Shown here one piece after another: positions 50,178 through 63,910 of a stretch of 64,000 nucleotides of DNA. The notes below the pieces were generated by a model. The model did no database searches. It had not been told where the DNA came from and worked only from the letters and a program-made list of their open reading frames with translations. Numbering within the stretch: position 1 is the first letter of the stretch; each line of letters begins with the position of its first letter. This DNA is from Budorcas taxicolor (lineage: Eukaryota; Chordata; Mammalia; Artiodactyla; Bovidae), in contig NC_068920.1 of NCBI RefSeq assembly GCF_023091745.1, positions 145,853,622 to 145,917,621 of the forward strand. Reading direction: 5' to 3'. Position numbers and translations under genes: made by a program.

Positions 50178-50922
50178 GGTAACAAGAATACACAGAATAA
50201 CTATACCAAGAAGATCTTAATGACTAGGATAACCATGATGGTGTGGTCACTCACCTAGAGCCAGGCATCCTGGAGTGTGAAGTCAAGCAGGCCTTAGGAA
50301 GCTCTACTACAAACTAGTGGAGGTGATGAATTCCAGCTGAGGTATTTAAAATCCTAAAAGATGTTGCTGTTAAAGTGCTGCACTCAGTATGTCAGCAAAT
50401 TTGAAGGACTCAGCAGTGGCTGCAGGACTGGAAAAGGTCAGTTTTCATTCCAGCCCCAAAGAAGGACAATGCCAAGGAATGTTCAAACTGCCAGAAAATT
50501 GCACTCATTTCATATGCTAGCAAGGTTATGCTCAAAATCCTGCAAGCTAGCCTTTAGCAGTGTTGTAAAGCAAGAGCTTCCAGATGTGAAAGTTGCTCAG
50601 TCGTGTCTGATTCTTTGCGACCCCATGGACTATAGCCCACCAGGCTCCTCTGTCCAGGGAATTCTCTAGGCAAAAATACTGAAGTGGGTTGCCATTCTCT
50701 TCTCCAGCGGATCTTCCCAACCCAGGGATTGAACCAGAGTCTCCTGCATTGCAGGCAGATTCTTTACCATCTGAGCCACCAGGGAAGCCCTCTAGATATA
50801 TAGGCTGGGTTTAGAAAAGGCAGAGGAACCAGAGATCGAATTGCCAACATTCATTAGATCATAGAGAAAGCAAGGGAATTTCAGAAAAACATCTGCTTCA
50901 TCAACTATGCTAAATCCTCTGA
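50178..50922 (+). mobile_element. BovB LINE fragment split by a SINE
   Basis: Sense BovB reverse-transcriptase region: atggtgtggtcactcaccta, gaggtgatgaattccagctg, tggctgcaggactggaaaag, then, after the SINE, ggctgggtttagaaaaggca. It is frameshifted. It corresponds to the part of BovB found in reverse orientation at about 46540-47050. Confidence 0.9.
50588..50790 (-). repeat. Bov-tA SINE inside BovB
   Basis: The + strand aaagttgctcagtcgtgtct to ctgagccaccagggaagccc interrupts the BovB phrase cttccagatgt ... aggctgg. Confidence 0.92.
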
Positions 50923-51039
50923 CCATTTTTTGTTTGCAGTAAATCTTTCGATTTATGACATTTTTTGGTCAGTTATGAAACACTAGATGTATTCAGCAAG
51001 CACACATTATCTGATCCATATAAGATAAAGTACTTCTGA

Positions 51040-51240
51040 AGAAGCTTTTGAAAATGCATACCTGTTTATGTTTCTCTCAAGCTTGAAACCCTTTAGTAGA
51101 TTTCTATCACTTACTAAATAAAGTTGGAACTCCTTTCTTAGTTACCTGAAGCCTCCTGTTAAGGTGATATAATCCCTACCTAGTGTTTTACCTTCATTCT
51201 CTGTCATTTGTTCTCTTGTACCTTGTGTTTCAGAGGTCTT
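51040..51240 (-). repeat. L2 LINE relic, left of mariner
   Basis: Antisense L2-like cttgaaaccctttagtagat ttctatcac and taaagttggaactcctttct. The matching continuation is at 52590-52800. Confidence 0.5.
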
Positions 51241-51289
51241 AAATAGTTTCTTTTATACCCATGGTATTTCATGATTCCTGGCTTTTATA

Positions 51290-52559
51290 TAAGGTTGGTG
51301 CAAAAGCAATTGCCATTTTGCTTTGTTAAACTTTGCCAGTTGATACTGGAATACATAAATAAATGTGGTTGTGTTATACATCATTTTAATGCTCATTTCT
51401 CGCTTTATGTATTTTTTAATGACTTATTACTAGCTGTGTATTTTGTATTTATTTTAAACTATGGAAATGAAGTTAGACCAAAAGCAAATTCAAGTGATTT
51501 TCTTATTTGAGTTTAAAATGGGTTGTAAAGCAGTGGAGACAACTTGCAACATCAACAACACATTTGGGCCAGGAGCTGCTAACAGACATATAGTGCAGTG
51601 GTGGTTCAAGAAATTTTGAAAGGAGACAAGTGCCTTGAAGATGAGGAGCACAGTGGCCAGCCATTGGAAGTTGACAACGACCAATTGAGAGCCATCATTG
51701 AAGCTGATCCACTTTAACAACTACTACACAAGAAGTTGCCGAAGAGCAATGTCAACTATTCTACCATCGTTTGACACTTGAAGCAAATTGGAAAGGTGAA
51801 AAGCTCGATAAGTGTGTGCCTTGAAAGCTGACCACAAATCAGAAAAAATTGTCATTTTGAAGTGTCATCTCTTATTCTGCACAACTACAACAAACCGTCT
51901 CTCAATCGGATTATGACGTGCAATGAAAAATGGATTTTGTACGACAGTCAGCAACGACCACATCAGTCGTTGGACTGAGAAGCTCCAGTGCACTCCCCAA
52001 GGCCAAACTTGCACCCAAAAAAGGTCGTGCTCACTGGTGGTCTTCTGCCTGTCTGACCCACTAGAGCTTTCTGAATCCTGGTAAAACCATTACAGCTGAG
52101 AAGTATGCTCAGCAGATCAATGAGATACACTGAAAACTGCAATACCCGCAGCCAGCATTGGTCAACAGAAAGGGCCCAGTTCTTCTCTACAACAGTGCCC
52201 AATTGCATGTCACACAACCAATGCTTCAAAAGTTGACAAATTGGACTACGGAGTTTTGCCTCATCCACCGTATTCACCTGACCTTTCGACAACTAACTAC
52301 CACTTCTTTAAGCATCTTGAAACTTTTTGTAGAGAAAATGCTTCCACAACCAGCAGGAGGCAGAAAATGCTTTCCAAGAGATCGTTGATTCACAAGGCAT
52401 GCATTTTTACGCTACAGGAATAAACAAACTTAATTCTCACTGGCAAAAATGTGTTGATTATAATGCATCCTATTTTGATTAATAAAGATGTGTTTGAGCC
52501 TAGTTATGATGCTTTAAAATTCATGATCCAAAACTGCAACTACATTTACACCAATCTAA
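51290..52559 (+). pseudogene. Mariner (Tc1/mariner) element, decayed but with both ends
   Basis: A 1270-bp element bounded by TA (51288-51289 and 52560-52561). The left terminal repeat aggttggtgcaaaagcaatt (51292) matches the reverse complement of the right end (52529-52557) imperfectly over 29 nt. The + strand still reads LEVDNDQLRAIIEADPL (helix-turn-helix region), EKWILYDSQQ around the first catalytic Asp, and LPHPPYSPDLSTTNYHFFKH near the third. It is broken by many frameshifts and stops. The size and motifs resemble the Hsmar1/SETMAR-type mariner group. Confidence 0.9.
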
Positions 52560-52589
52560 TACATGCTATTGAATACACTGTACTTGGCA

Positions 52590-52800
52590 AGTTCCCACTC
52601 ACACTTTGAAACTCAGTTCAAAGTTTGCTTATCTTGTGAAGTCTTTTAAGTTGGCTCCTCTAGCTTTTTAACATGTATCCTCTGGGGAGCATTTTCTTTT
52701 CTCTTTCTTTCTTTATACTGTAAGTAGTTGAACACTATTTTGTATTTTCTGTGTCCCAGCCCTGAAAACAAATACTTCTCAAAAAAGCTCGAATTCCTTT
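52590..52800 (-). repeat. L2 LINE relic, right of mariner
   Basis: Antisense L2-like phrases actcagttcaaagtttgctt and ggctcctctagctttttaac, consistent with the mariner having inserted into one L2. Confidence 0.4.
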
Positions 52801-52959
52801 TATTCAAGAATGGTATTTAAAAATGAGTATTTGGGTGTTAGATGTATTCATTGCTTTTGGAGTGTCATTACTTCTAGACCCTGTTAGTGGACATGTGTAT
52901 GTTGTATATACTATACTAACTCACGTGTGCATACATGTTCATATTTAATTCTGTACTTA

Positions 52960-53470
52960 CCAGTCTGTATATGAAGTATATTAAAAATTATGAGTTCATA
53001 TGATACTTCTGATTCTAGTTTTACAGCACAGGATTCATTCTAGTCTTCCTCCTTTCTTTTTTGTATTTACTTTTTTGGATAGTGAGAAACCTGGCTCTCA
53101 TTATATACACTACAACTGTTTTCCAAGGTAACCTAGGTCGGTTCCTTTCCTCTCTACCTTCTTGGGTGTGGTTATGTTATTAATTTATGAAACAGGTCCA
53201 TTTCTTACTGTTTGTGTTCCATACATCCAGTTGATTTTAATTATTTATTATTTGGATATGTGAAGCATTCCTCTGGTGTAAGAGTCGGAACTATACAAAT
53301 TACATCCTCAGAGAAGGATCACCCCCTCCTTATCCCACCACCCCATCCCTGTCCTGTACTATATTGTTTCTTTCTACCCTTTTCCCACTCACCCCCTGTA
53401 GGTAAACCAGTCTCTTAGTTTGTAGTTTGTTCTTCCTGTATTTCTTTAGAAGAGAATCAGAGATTTGTCT
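52960..53470 (-). repeat. Old L1 (L1M) 3' UTR
   Basis: Antisense L1M-type phrases include attatgagttcatatgatac, acaggattcattctagtctt and agtgagaaacctggctctca. Confidence 0.55.
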
Positions 53471-53530
53471 TAAATATAAAGTTTATATTTATGTGATTTG
53501 AGAACTTGCCCCATGAGATAGTTTTTAAAT

Positions 53531-53738
53531 GCGTGTGTGCTTAGTCCCTTCACTCATGTCCAGCTCTTTGCAACGCCATGGACTGTAGCCCACCAGGCTC
53601 CTCTGTCCATGGGATTTCCCAGGCAAGAGTACTGGAGTGGGTAGTGATTTCCTACTCCAGGATCTTCCTGATCCAGGGATCTAACTCGCCTTTGTGTTGG
53701 CAGGTGGGTTCTTTACCACTAGTGCCACCATCTTTCCC
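53531..53738 (-). repeat. Bov-tA SINE
   Basis: The + strand gcgtgtgtgcttagtccctt to accactagtgccaccatctt is a diverged reverse-complement Bov-tA. Confidence 0.88.
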
Positions 53739-55580
53739 AAATGTTTATTTAAAAAAATTTTTTTTAACCCTCAGTATGCTTGCCAAAGATGGTGGTTGAA
53801 ATACTAAAATTTGGAAAACAGGGTACCAGTAACATAGTTTACCGTGTAAAAATTATTTAGTCCTACCAGAGTGTTTCTTTTCTACAAATAAGCAGTTATT
53901 CAAACTGATCTCCATCTTTCCTTTTCCAGCTTCATCATGTGAAGTTTTACATTTAGCTGATTAGACTTTACTGCATTTCTTGAACTTTATGTAAAGTCAT
54001 TCTTGTCCCTTTGTTTTTGCTCTTTTTTTCTAAGCTGCCATACCAACTCTCATTCCTTTGAAGCCTAACTTGTTCGCCAGTTCTTTTCTTATCCTTTTCT
54101 CTTCTTCCTCTGAACCTTTGAATGCTAAACAATTTTTCTTTTAGTGGCACTTTTGTGTCTGACCAGGTTTTAGCTGTTTAAGTGTCACGAGATTCATTTT
54201 TTGGAAGTCTGACTTACATGGATACATGTGAAATGAAGAGATTTTATTTACCTTAGTAAGTCTTTATGAATTTTTTCTTCAGTAGAAGTCAAATATAAGG
54301 TAGTTAATGATAAAAATTAATTTTATGTCCTGCTTTTTGTAGTCAGGCACTGTCATCTTCATTTTTTATCCTAAATAGTAACCCATGCAGAATATTGCCA
54401 TCATAATTTGCTCAATTATTTCCAAATTTTTTATTTTATTTATATTCAACTCAAATGACCTCTGTTTGCTGTATACTTGGGAAAATAAAGTCACTGAGTT
54501 ATTTTTGCTGATTTTTAAGGAATGAAAAGATTGCTTTTGAAATTAATTTCCCATATATAGTGTTCTATTGCATTTAAATAAAAACATTTAAGTAAGTCAT
54601 GTTTATAAAATACACTGAACTTCTGTTTTCCAAGGTGGTCATGGTACTTAGTAGTTTGCTAGTTTATATAGCTTATTTATTAGGAATGTAGGTGACGCAC
54701 TTTTTTAATTAGGTAGTTAGAGAAAATGAAGGGCATTTAACTTAATCTGTGAAGTTTTTGCATGTTTGTACATAGCTGGAAGTAAATGGGTATTAGTTAG
54801 CACCACACTACTATATACTGTTGTGATTTAATCTTGCAGCATATACCCACAGACAGACAACCCTAATAAACATACACATAGGTATTATCTACAGTGGTTC
54901 TTGTCAGAAAGACATCAGATAGGAATTTTCTTATTACCCATGGAAACTAAACACAGAAAAGAGTGTTTTTATCATTTTGCCAAATACCTTGATGCTGCAG
55001 CTCCACATTTCTAAACGTGCAGCTTGGAGGTATAGCTTTCAAACAATTAAAATCTTTTTATTTAAACAGTTGGTCTATTTCTTCCATTTTTTTCTAGGTA
55101 TAATAGGAACCATTTCTTCATCCAGCCTCCAAAGCTGGGGCCTTTGCAGTTTTAATCACTGCAGTTTCTTTGGAAATAGTAAAGCTTCTTTTCATGATTC
55201 TTTTCTTTTCCCCAGTCAGGTGCATTAAGACCACATTTTGTACTTCTCCTGTTAACTCCTTAATAGGGTAAGAAAGAGAAGATGTTGATTTGCATGGAAT
55301 CCCGGTGAAGTTAACCACCTTTTCCTTCTTTCATTGATGAAGCCTCGAATATTTTAGAGTTGGAAAATTATCACTGATCTTCCATAATCCATACATTTTT
55401 ATGCATTTCATAATGCGTCTATCCTCTGTCCTCCCTAAACCATGTCAGCAGTGAAGGTCTGTTGGTAGCAGTGGGTAGTCACTGTATAAATAATAATAAA
55501 TGGATTAGTTTTGTTTATATGTGGGTGTGTTTACTCACATTTTATATACATCTTTTTTCCTCTCTCTGCACTTTACCTAG

Positions 55581-55730
<150 letters not shown>

Positions 55731-56424
55731 TAAACTTGGATTGTTTTTTTAAAACCTATCTCACAGCACTTTAGTTCTAAGTCAAGAATGTGAGACTAAA
55801 AAAATTTAATTGCTTGTGTTCTAAGGAGAAAGTAGAATTTCTTTAAACCTTTGAATTGGTAGTGTCTGATATGACAGATTGTTGATTGGAAAATTGAAAC
55901 CTCATGCTGGTACAATAATTGAGTAGAATATGAAAGGAATTGAAAGTTTACTGCTAGGAAATATTCTTTCCATAGACCTTTTTGATTAAGAAAATACTAG
56001 AACAAGAAGCAAATTTACAGCTGCAGTGGGCCTTCATTCTAATATTTTCTTAATCAGTAGTATTTTGTTGTAAATAAGGAACTGAAAATATTCAGTTTAT
56101 GTAATTATGTAATTAGTTTTTGTAAACTATGTTTCTTATATTTGCTACTTGTATATATATTTGGTTTGTAATTCCAGTCAAATATGGTTATTGACCATTT
56201 GACTATCAAGATAAATATATTTTATAATAGTGTTTCCATCTCAGAAAACTCAGAGACAAGTTAAATAATTTTTTTACTTTGGCCACATCAAAATTTGAAA
56301 TGCTCAGATATTTCAAAATTTTTCTTTACACCATAGATTTCATTTTTAAAATTTCTTCTTCCTAAGTACTAGAGTCACAAAAATATCTTCTGGCCCAGGA
56401 CAGCAATGGCTTTAGGGTGAGGGG

Positions 56425-56738
56425 TGAAAGTGAAAGTTGCTCAGCCGTGTCCAACTCTTTGAGATTCGATGGACTATACAGTCCATGGAATTCTCCAAGC
56501 CAGAATACAGGAGTCTGTACCCTTTCCCTTCCCCAGGGAATCTTCCCAACTCAGGGATCAAACCCAGGTCTCCCTCATTGCAGGTGGATTCTTTACCAGC
56601 TGAACCACAAGGGAAACCCAAGAATACTGGAGTGGGTAGCCTTTCCCTTCTCCAGCAGATCTTGGCCACCCAGGAATCGAACTGGTGTCTCCTGCATTGC
56701 AGGCGGATTCTTTACCAACTGAGCTATGAGGGCAGCCC
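56425..56738 (-). repeat. SINE dimer (Bov-A plus two tRNA-Glu heads)
   Basis: The + strand begins gaaagtgaaagttgctcagc and contains two successive tRNA-derived boxes, one ending ctgaaccacaagggaaaccc and one ending ctgagctatgagggcagccc. It has the same architecture as 31479-31706. Confidence 0.9.
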
Positions 56739-56911
56739 AGGGGAGATGTAGCAAAATCTACTTTATGAGGCAAATGTGTTAAGGCAAATAACATAAGAAT
56801 TTAGAGTGAATTAATGTTAGAACTTGGAGAATTTCTTTTCTGTGACTCTGAAAGAAATTGGTAGTGGAAATCTATAAAATCTGTATAATGATTGAATATG
56901 GCTATTGCTTA

Positions 56912-56927
56912 AAAAAAAAAAAAAATC
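56912..56927. repeat. Short poly-A tract
   Basis: An uninterrupted A run in intron 6 with no recognisable element attached. Confidence 0.7.
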
Positions 56928-57689
56928 GCAGTACAAAATTAGGTAACCCTTGGTCCTAGAACTTTTTGTAGTTAAAATGCTTTCTCTTGATGACCATATG
57001 TGTATGTGTACTGTTGGCCTGCTGTGTTAAGTCTCATGTCCTACTGTGACTTGCTTTGTTCTGGGCCTTTGTCATTGCAGTGGGTCTCTTTGTACACACT
57101 GTATTCTCTTAGCTAGCTGTCTGTTCTCCCCATGTCTGGGCCCTGTCTGATGGTTTATTAGGTGCGTCTTGTAGGATTTTGAAAGTGGAATATATTCCAT
57201 CATTTGCCTAGACTCTCCCAGAGTTTTAAAAAATAATATACTTTGGGGGAAGTCACCTGGGTTATTTGAAGAGACCATTTATACACCTGCTAGCATTTTC
57301 AGCTCTGAAAGCTCAATGAGTTTGAGTGCCACTGATTTGCAGTGTTCTGAGCATACTCTGGTGCTCAGTCATCAGGTTCGTTGGCACTAGACTTCACTTC
57401 AAAGAGTCTACTGCAGTGAAAAATCACACGAGAAAAATCTTGAATTCAAAACTCTCCTCTGCTACCCTTGGAAAACAAAAACTATCTGAGCACTTCTCTT
57501 TTACTGATTTGGGGAAGTCTGGTTTGTACTAAGGTGATTTGAAGCCCACTGGCAGGGCCTTTAACTCTTAGACTTTGAGTACTGGCCAAAATGATGCTAT
57601 GAACTTTTTTGAAAGTCTTTACACTCGTTTCAGTGCCTCTTTATCACAGTCATCAGTTGGCAGGAACACTGTATTTGGAGACTGATTTT

Positions 57690-57800
57690 GGCGTTTTCAG
57701 CTCTAGCTGTGGGTCCTCGTAGGCAAATCACATGTCATCTATCTGGTCCTGGCTTCTTTGTATGTAAAATAATGAGGCTGATCTGACTCTTAGAGATGCA
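57690..57800 (+). repeat. MIR SINE relic
   Basis: ctagctgtgggtcctcgtag gcaaatcac ... gtaaaataatgaggctgatc follows MIR order. Confidence 0.55.
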
Positions 57801-57844
57801 TTGTCCAGGCTATTGTGATGAAAGTGGCTTATGTCTGCACCATT

Positions 57845-57980
57845 TAGTATGGTGGGGACCTGCCATGTTGGGCTTTTGAAATACAGCTAATGTGACTAGG
57901 GAAATGAATTTTTAAATTTTATTTCATTTTAATTAATTTAAAGTGCCACTTGTGGTTGGTGACTGCTGTATTGTATAACA
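57845..57980 (-). repeat. Old hAT-like DNA transposon fragment
   Basis: ttttgaaatacagctaatgt gactagggaaatgaattttt followed by ttaattaatttaaagtgcca is the reverse orientation of the family seen at 6113-6265. Confidence 0.55.
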
Positions 57981-58328
57981 AAAGGTTTGATTTAGCTGAA
58001 GCATTAAAAGGCTCTAACTGATCTGATTGCACTTAGTAATCTTTTAAATTATCCAGTAAATTGATTTGTTTCTCATTATGTATTACCCAACACATTGTAC
58101 AGTTAGTATTGATTTTATTTTGATCTTAAAAGTTATTGGCCTATTTGGTATGGTTAAAATTCAAATATATTCTTGGTGTGTGCATGTTTGTTTTGACTGA
58201 GATTCCTGTCCCATAGACATTTCCTTCTTACATGCATGTGATAAATCTAAACGTATTTAAATATTAGGTAAAAAATGTTTAATTTGCATTCTCTGTTACA
58301 CTCTGTGTCTTCTTTCTTGGTACTTTAG

Positions 58329-58467
58329 GGGATACTCCATTTTATGCAGATTCACTTGTAGGAACATACAGCAAAATTATGGATCATAAAAACTCACTAT
58401 GTTTCCCTGAAGATGCAGAAATTTCTAAACATGCGAAGAATCTCATCTGTGCCTTCTTAACAGATAG
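58329..58467 (+). CDS. ROCK2: ROCK2 coding exon 7 (kinase C-lobe)
   Basis: This 139-nt exon completes Gly290, encodes residues 291-335 and supplies two bases of Arg336. The peptide runs from DTPFYADSLVGTYSKIMDHK to NLICAFLTD and forms helices G and H of the C-lobe. It is phase 1 in, phase 2 out, with acceptor ctttag and donor gtaata. EDAEISKHAKN is typical of ROCK2, where ROCK1 has a different acidic stretch. No coding lesion is seen. Confidence 0.95.
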
Positions 58468-59089
58468 GTAATATACATTAAGTTTCTTTATAGAGATTTC
58501 TTTGTAGAGAATCCTCTTAGCTTTTAGATTTGTAGAAGTGAAAGCTTACCAAACTGTTATATATGCACATATAAAATCAGTCTTTTTATCCAACTTGCAT
58601 TTAATTCTGGTTTAGCCTTTTCCTACTGCTTAGCCTGGAATTGGGTTACCCTTGTCATTTTGTATGTGCAGCCTGATGGTAATCCAACTCTGATCTTAAC
58701 CCTCATATCTAAAAAGAAAACTTGGTAAAATAATGCATCTGAGAGAAAAGAAAACTTCTGTATTTTTCACATTTTATCCTTTAAAATGATTGAGCCACAT
58801 TGCTCTTGACTGTACAACATTTGAGAGAAGAACATTTTGTGCAGATAAATACTCAGAAGTTAATAATCTTAAAAACTGTGTTTGACTTTGCAGTGCCTCC
58901 TTCCCAGCCCCTTTTAATTTGCATTTGAATATAAGCAAGTCCATCCTGAAAATTCTATATTTCTTAAAATAGATGAACATTATTGTGAAACCTGCCTTAA
59001 AAAAAGAGAAGCCTGGAAAGCTCCTTAAAGTGTCTCCCTTGCCCTGTCTAGTCTTTTCTGGTTTCCCACTTTACGTTTGTGATAGGAGT

Positions 59090-59250
59090 CATCCTGTCAA
59101 AGGGCCAGCGCATACACGTTGGTGCTTCCACCTCGGACCAGACTTAACTCACTAGCTTTATGATTTTAGGGAAATTATTTTACTTTCTGGGGAAACAATT
59201 TTACTCATTCTAAATATGATGGGATCAGATTTAGGTGATAACTGAGGACA
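59090..59250 (+). repeat. MIR SINE relic
   Basis: Contains ttaactcactagctttatga ttttagggaaattattttac, a MIR core-like phrase. Confidence 0.45.
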
Positions 59251-59284
59251 TTTCTTGCTCTGTGATTCTGTCTTCCTGAGCACG

Positions 59285-59470
59285 CCTTATTGTTTGTTTG
59301 CCAGTTGCTGTTACAAGCAGTACTATAGTGACCATTCTCATACATTTCTCTTTGAATAGTTTTTGTAGGATAAAATCTTAAAGATGGATTTCTGGGCTAT
59401 ACATTTTTAAATTGACCTACTTGAGTTGCAAATTTGACCCCCAGAAATGTCACATGGGGTATATTTCCAT
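59285..59470 (-). repeat. Old L1 (L1M) fragment
   Basis: Antisense phrases ttgctgttacaagcagtact, gtaggataaaatcttaaaga tgg and tttgacccccagaaatg resemble L1M 3' sequence. Confidence 0.45.
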
Positions 59471-60538
59471 TATTAAGAATTGTTTCCTTCATTTTTGTCA
59501 AACTAAGTACTATGAATTATTTATTTTCCATACAAAGCAGAAAATTATATTTTTCCTCATTATTTTAATCTTTTTCATTTATCAATCATTTGTAAAGTAA
59601 AACTTTGTTAATTACATAATTAATGAACAATTCATGGTGATAAACTCAAAATAAATATTATGTAATGTTTGCTTTGAGGACTAGGTGGAGTTGATAGGAA
59701 TGATTATAATTTGTGCTGAAAGGTCAAATATAAAACAGGATATATAGCATGTGTTAATGAAAGGGTTACCGTTCATGAAAGACTAGCCTTAAGTGACTTA
59801 TGGTTGGTGGTAGTTGCAATCTAAAGAATGATTGCAGGTGGAGAAAAGACAGTTTGAAAAGAATTTAATGCCTTTAGTGTGGCTAGGAGTACTTCCTTTA
59901 TAAACTTTACAGGTTTTCTTGTTTTTGTTAAACTTAGCTCCAGGGGCACAATTGCTTATTATTTCCACATAGTCTTCACTGAAGACTCAAAAAGTCAAAG
60001 AATGAAATTATTAGCAACATTTCTCTTGTATTCAGATTGACAGTTTTAATATAAATGCAATACATATTTATATTTAACTTATATTTAATATAGATGTAGG
60101 TCTATCCAGAGTGAATATGGATAGCTTCAAGCACAATATGTGAGTTCTTTTTAAAAGAAGGGGGGAGGATTTTTTAAATAACATTTTTATTATAGAGGTT
60201 TTTAAAAAATTCTTCTGTGCCAGAAGTTAGATCTCCATTCATTTTATGCCCTAAAATTGGTCATATGATTTTGGCACAGGCCAGTGACTTTTTTATTTGA
60301 AAGCCTCCTGTACTTTCATTTGACGCAAAGTGCAAGTAGAAACATAATTTCTTTTCCATGACATTCATTATTTAGAGAGATCACATGCTGTAAAATTAGA
60401 TTGCTTATTTTTGAGCAGTATTTAAGCTGAAGCTTTTCAACTTTTTAAAACTCATTTCTGAACTTCATTGAGATAAGAGTATTTTTGTATTTTTATAATC
60501 TTACTCTTTATAATAGAATGTTTAACTGCATTATTTAG

Positions 60539-60630
60539 GGAGGTACGCCTTGGAAGAAATGGAGTAGAAGAAATCAAACAACATCCTTTCTTTAAGAATG
60601 ATCAGTGGAATTGGGATAACATAAGAGAGA
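60539..60630 (+). CDS. ROCK2: ROCK2 coding exon 8 (end of kinase domain)
   Basis: This 92-nt exon completes Arg336 and encodes residues 337-366 (EVRLGRNGVEEIKQHPFF followed by KNDQWNWDNIRE), plus one base of Thr367. The invariant Arg of kinase subdomain XI lies in the REVRLG stretch. HPFF at about 351-354 closes the kinase domain, and the AGC-kinase C-terminal extension starts just after it. It is phase 2 in, phase 1 out, with donor gtaagt. Asn at QWNW replaces the His I recall in human, a surface position. Confidence 0.95.
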
Positions 60631-63135
<2,505 letters not shown>

Positions 63136-63196
63136 GTTACTAAGTGATTCTCCATCTTGTAAAGAAAATGACTCAATACAATCAAGGAAGAATGAA
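63136..63196 (+). CDS. ROCK2: ROCK2 coding exon 10 (post-kinase linker)
   Basis: This 61-nt exon completes Leu420 and encodes residues 421-440, LLSDSPSCKENDSIQSRKNE, a Ser-rich linker between the hydrophobic motif and the coiled coil. ENLLLSDSPSC across the exon 9/10 junction is specific to ROCK2; ROCK1 has an unrelated Asn/Ser-rich linker. It is phase 2 in, phase 0 out, with donor gtatgt. No homologous sequence follows the donor; the frame soon stops at TAA, which supports the splice site. Confidence 0.94.
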
Positions 63197-63898
63197 GTAT
63201 GTGTAAATTTTTACTACTCTACTTTAATCACATGTTCAAATACTTTAGTAATATCCATGTATTTTAAAAGTTCACGTTAGGGAACGCGTGTAAGAATTAA
63301 AGATTTTAAAATTAAAAAAATAAAAAACTAATTAAAAAAATAAATAAAGCTCAACATTCAGAAAACAAAACAAAACAAAAAAGTTCACTTGATGTTACTT
63401 TCAGATGGCATTCCTTGTTGCAATCCAGTTCAGTATAACACTGAAGTGATTCATTTATTTGATGAGTATTATGGTATGAGATCCAGTGGCTAGTAAAAAG
63501 ATGAGTTACATGACTTTAGGCTTAGTTTCATTACAAAAGTGATAGAATATGTTTATAAACAGCTATATTTCCTACCAGTTAGAATATTTTGTAATCTTAG
63601 CACTATATATGAGTATAGATAGTAAGCTATAAGAATACAGAAATAGTGGATGGATTTAAATTTTGAGTATTTAGCAATGAATTGATATAAAGGATAATTT
63701 TATCAAGATGTTACTGTATTTTGTGACCTCCATACAAAGCTAAATCATGTAGACACATAAATAAGGATGCTAAATATTTTTCTCTTCAAAACTTATAGAA
63801 ACTAAAAAATTGAGTAATTTTGATACAATTTGTGTTTTAGGAATTTAACAAAGCATAGCAAGCATTTTAATTTTTTGTTTTTGTTTTGTTTTAAATAG
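63197..63898 (+). other. ROCK2: ROCK2 intron 10
   Basis: This 702-bp intron contains a small L1/BovB chimeric insertion (63276-63378). I recognise nothing in 63390-63850. It ends with a U/G-rich tract of repeated ttttg followed by taaatag, a strong 3' splice signal for the microexon. Confidence 0.88.
63266..63388 (+). mobile_element. Chimeric L1/BovB mini-insertion with target duplication
   Basis: The insertion (63276-63378) reads gtaagaattaaagattttaa plus A-rich sequence as in the L1 at 47943-48100. It continues with aaagctcaacattcagaaaa, which is an internal BovB phrase also present near 22426, and ends in caaaa repeats. aaaagttcac flanks it at 63266-63275 and 63379-63388. Confidence 0.85.
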
Positions 63899-63910
63899 GA
63901 GAGTCAAGAG
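63899..63910 (+). CDS. ROCK2: ROCK2 12-nt microexon (exon 11)
   Basis: The twelve bases gagagtcaagag encode Glu-Ser-Gln-Glu, exactly the residues that follow RKNE in ROCK2 (residues 441-444) before IQKKL. They are preceded by a long U-rich tract and taaatag and followed at once by the donor gtatgt. Reading through the donor gives Val-Cys-stop, so splicing is needed. The exon is phase 0-0, so its inclusion or loss adds or removes only four residues at the start of the coiled-coil region. Confidence 0.87.

Larger units (their letters stand above)
48810..55580 (+). other. ROCK2: ROCK2 intron 5
   Basis: This 6.8-kb GT-AG intron contains a plus-strand BovB copy interrupted by a SINE (50178-50922), a mariner element (51290-52559) set inside what looks like an L2, an L1M 3' end and a Bov-tA SINE. 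I recognise nothing in about 48815-50175 and 53740-55575, which are AT-rich. It ends ctttacctag. Confidence 0.9.
58468..60538 (+). other. ROCK2: ROCK2 intron 7
   Basis: This 2071-bp intron contains MIR-like and L1M-like relics near 59090-59470. I recognise nothing in the AT-rich remainder. It ends cattatttag. Confidence 0.9.

Noticed and set aside
51290..52559. A SETMAR-like host gene
   Set aside because: There is no SET domain, the transposase frame is broken many times, and terminal repeats with TA borders show an ordinary mariner copy.
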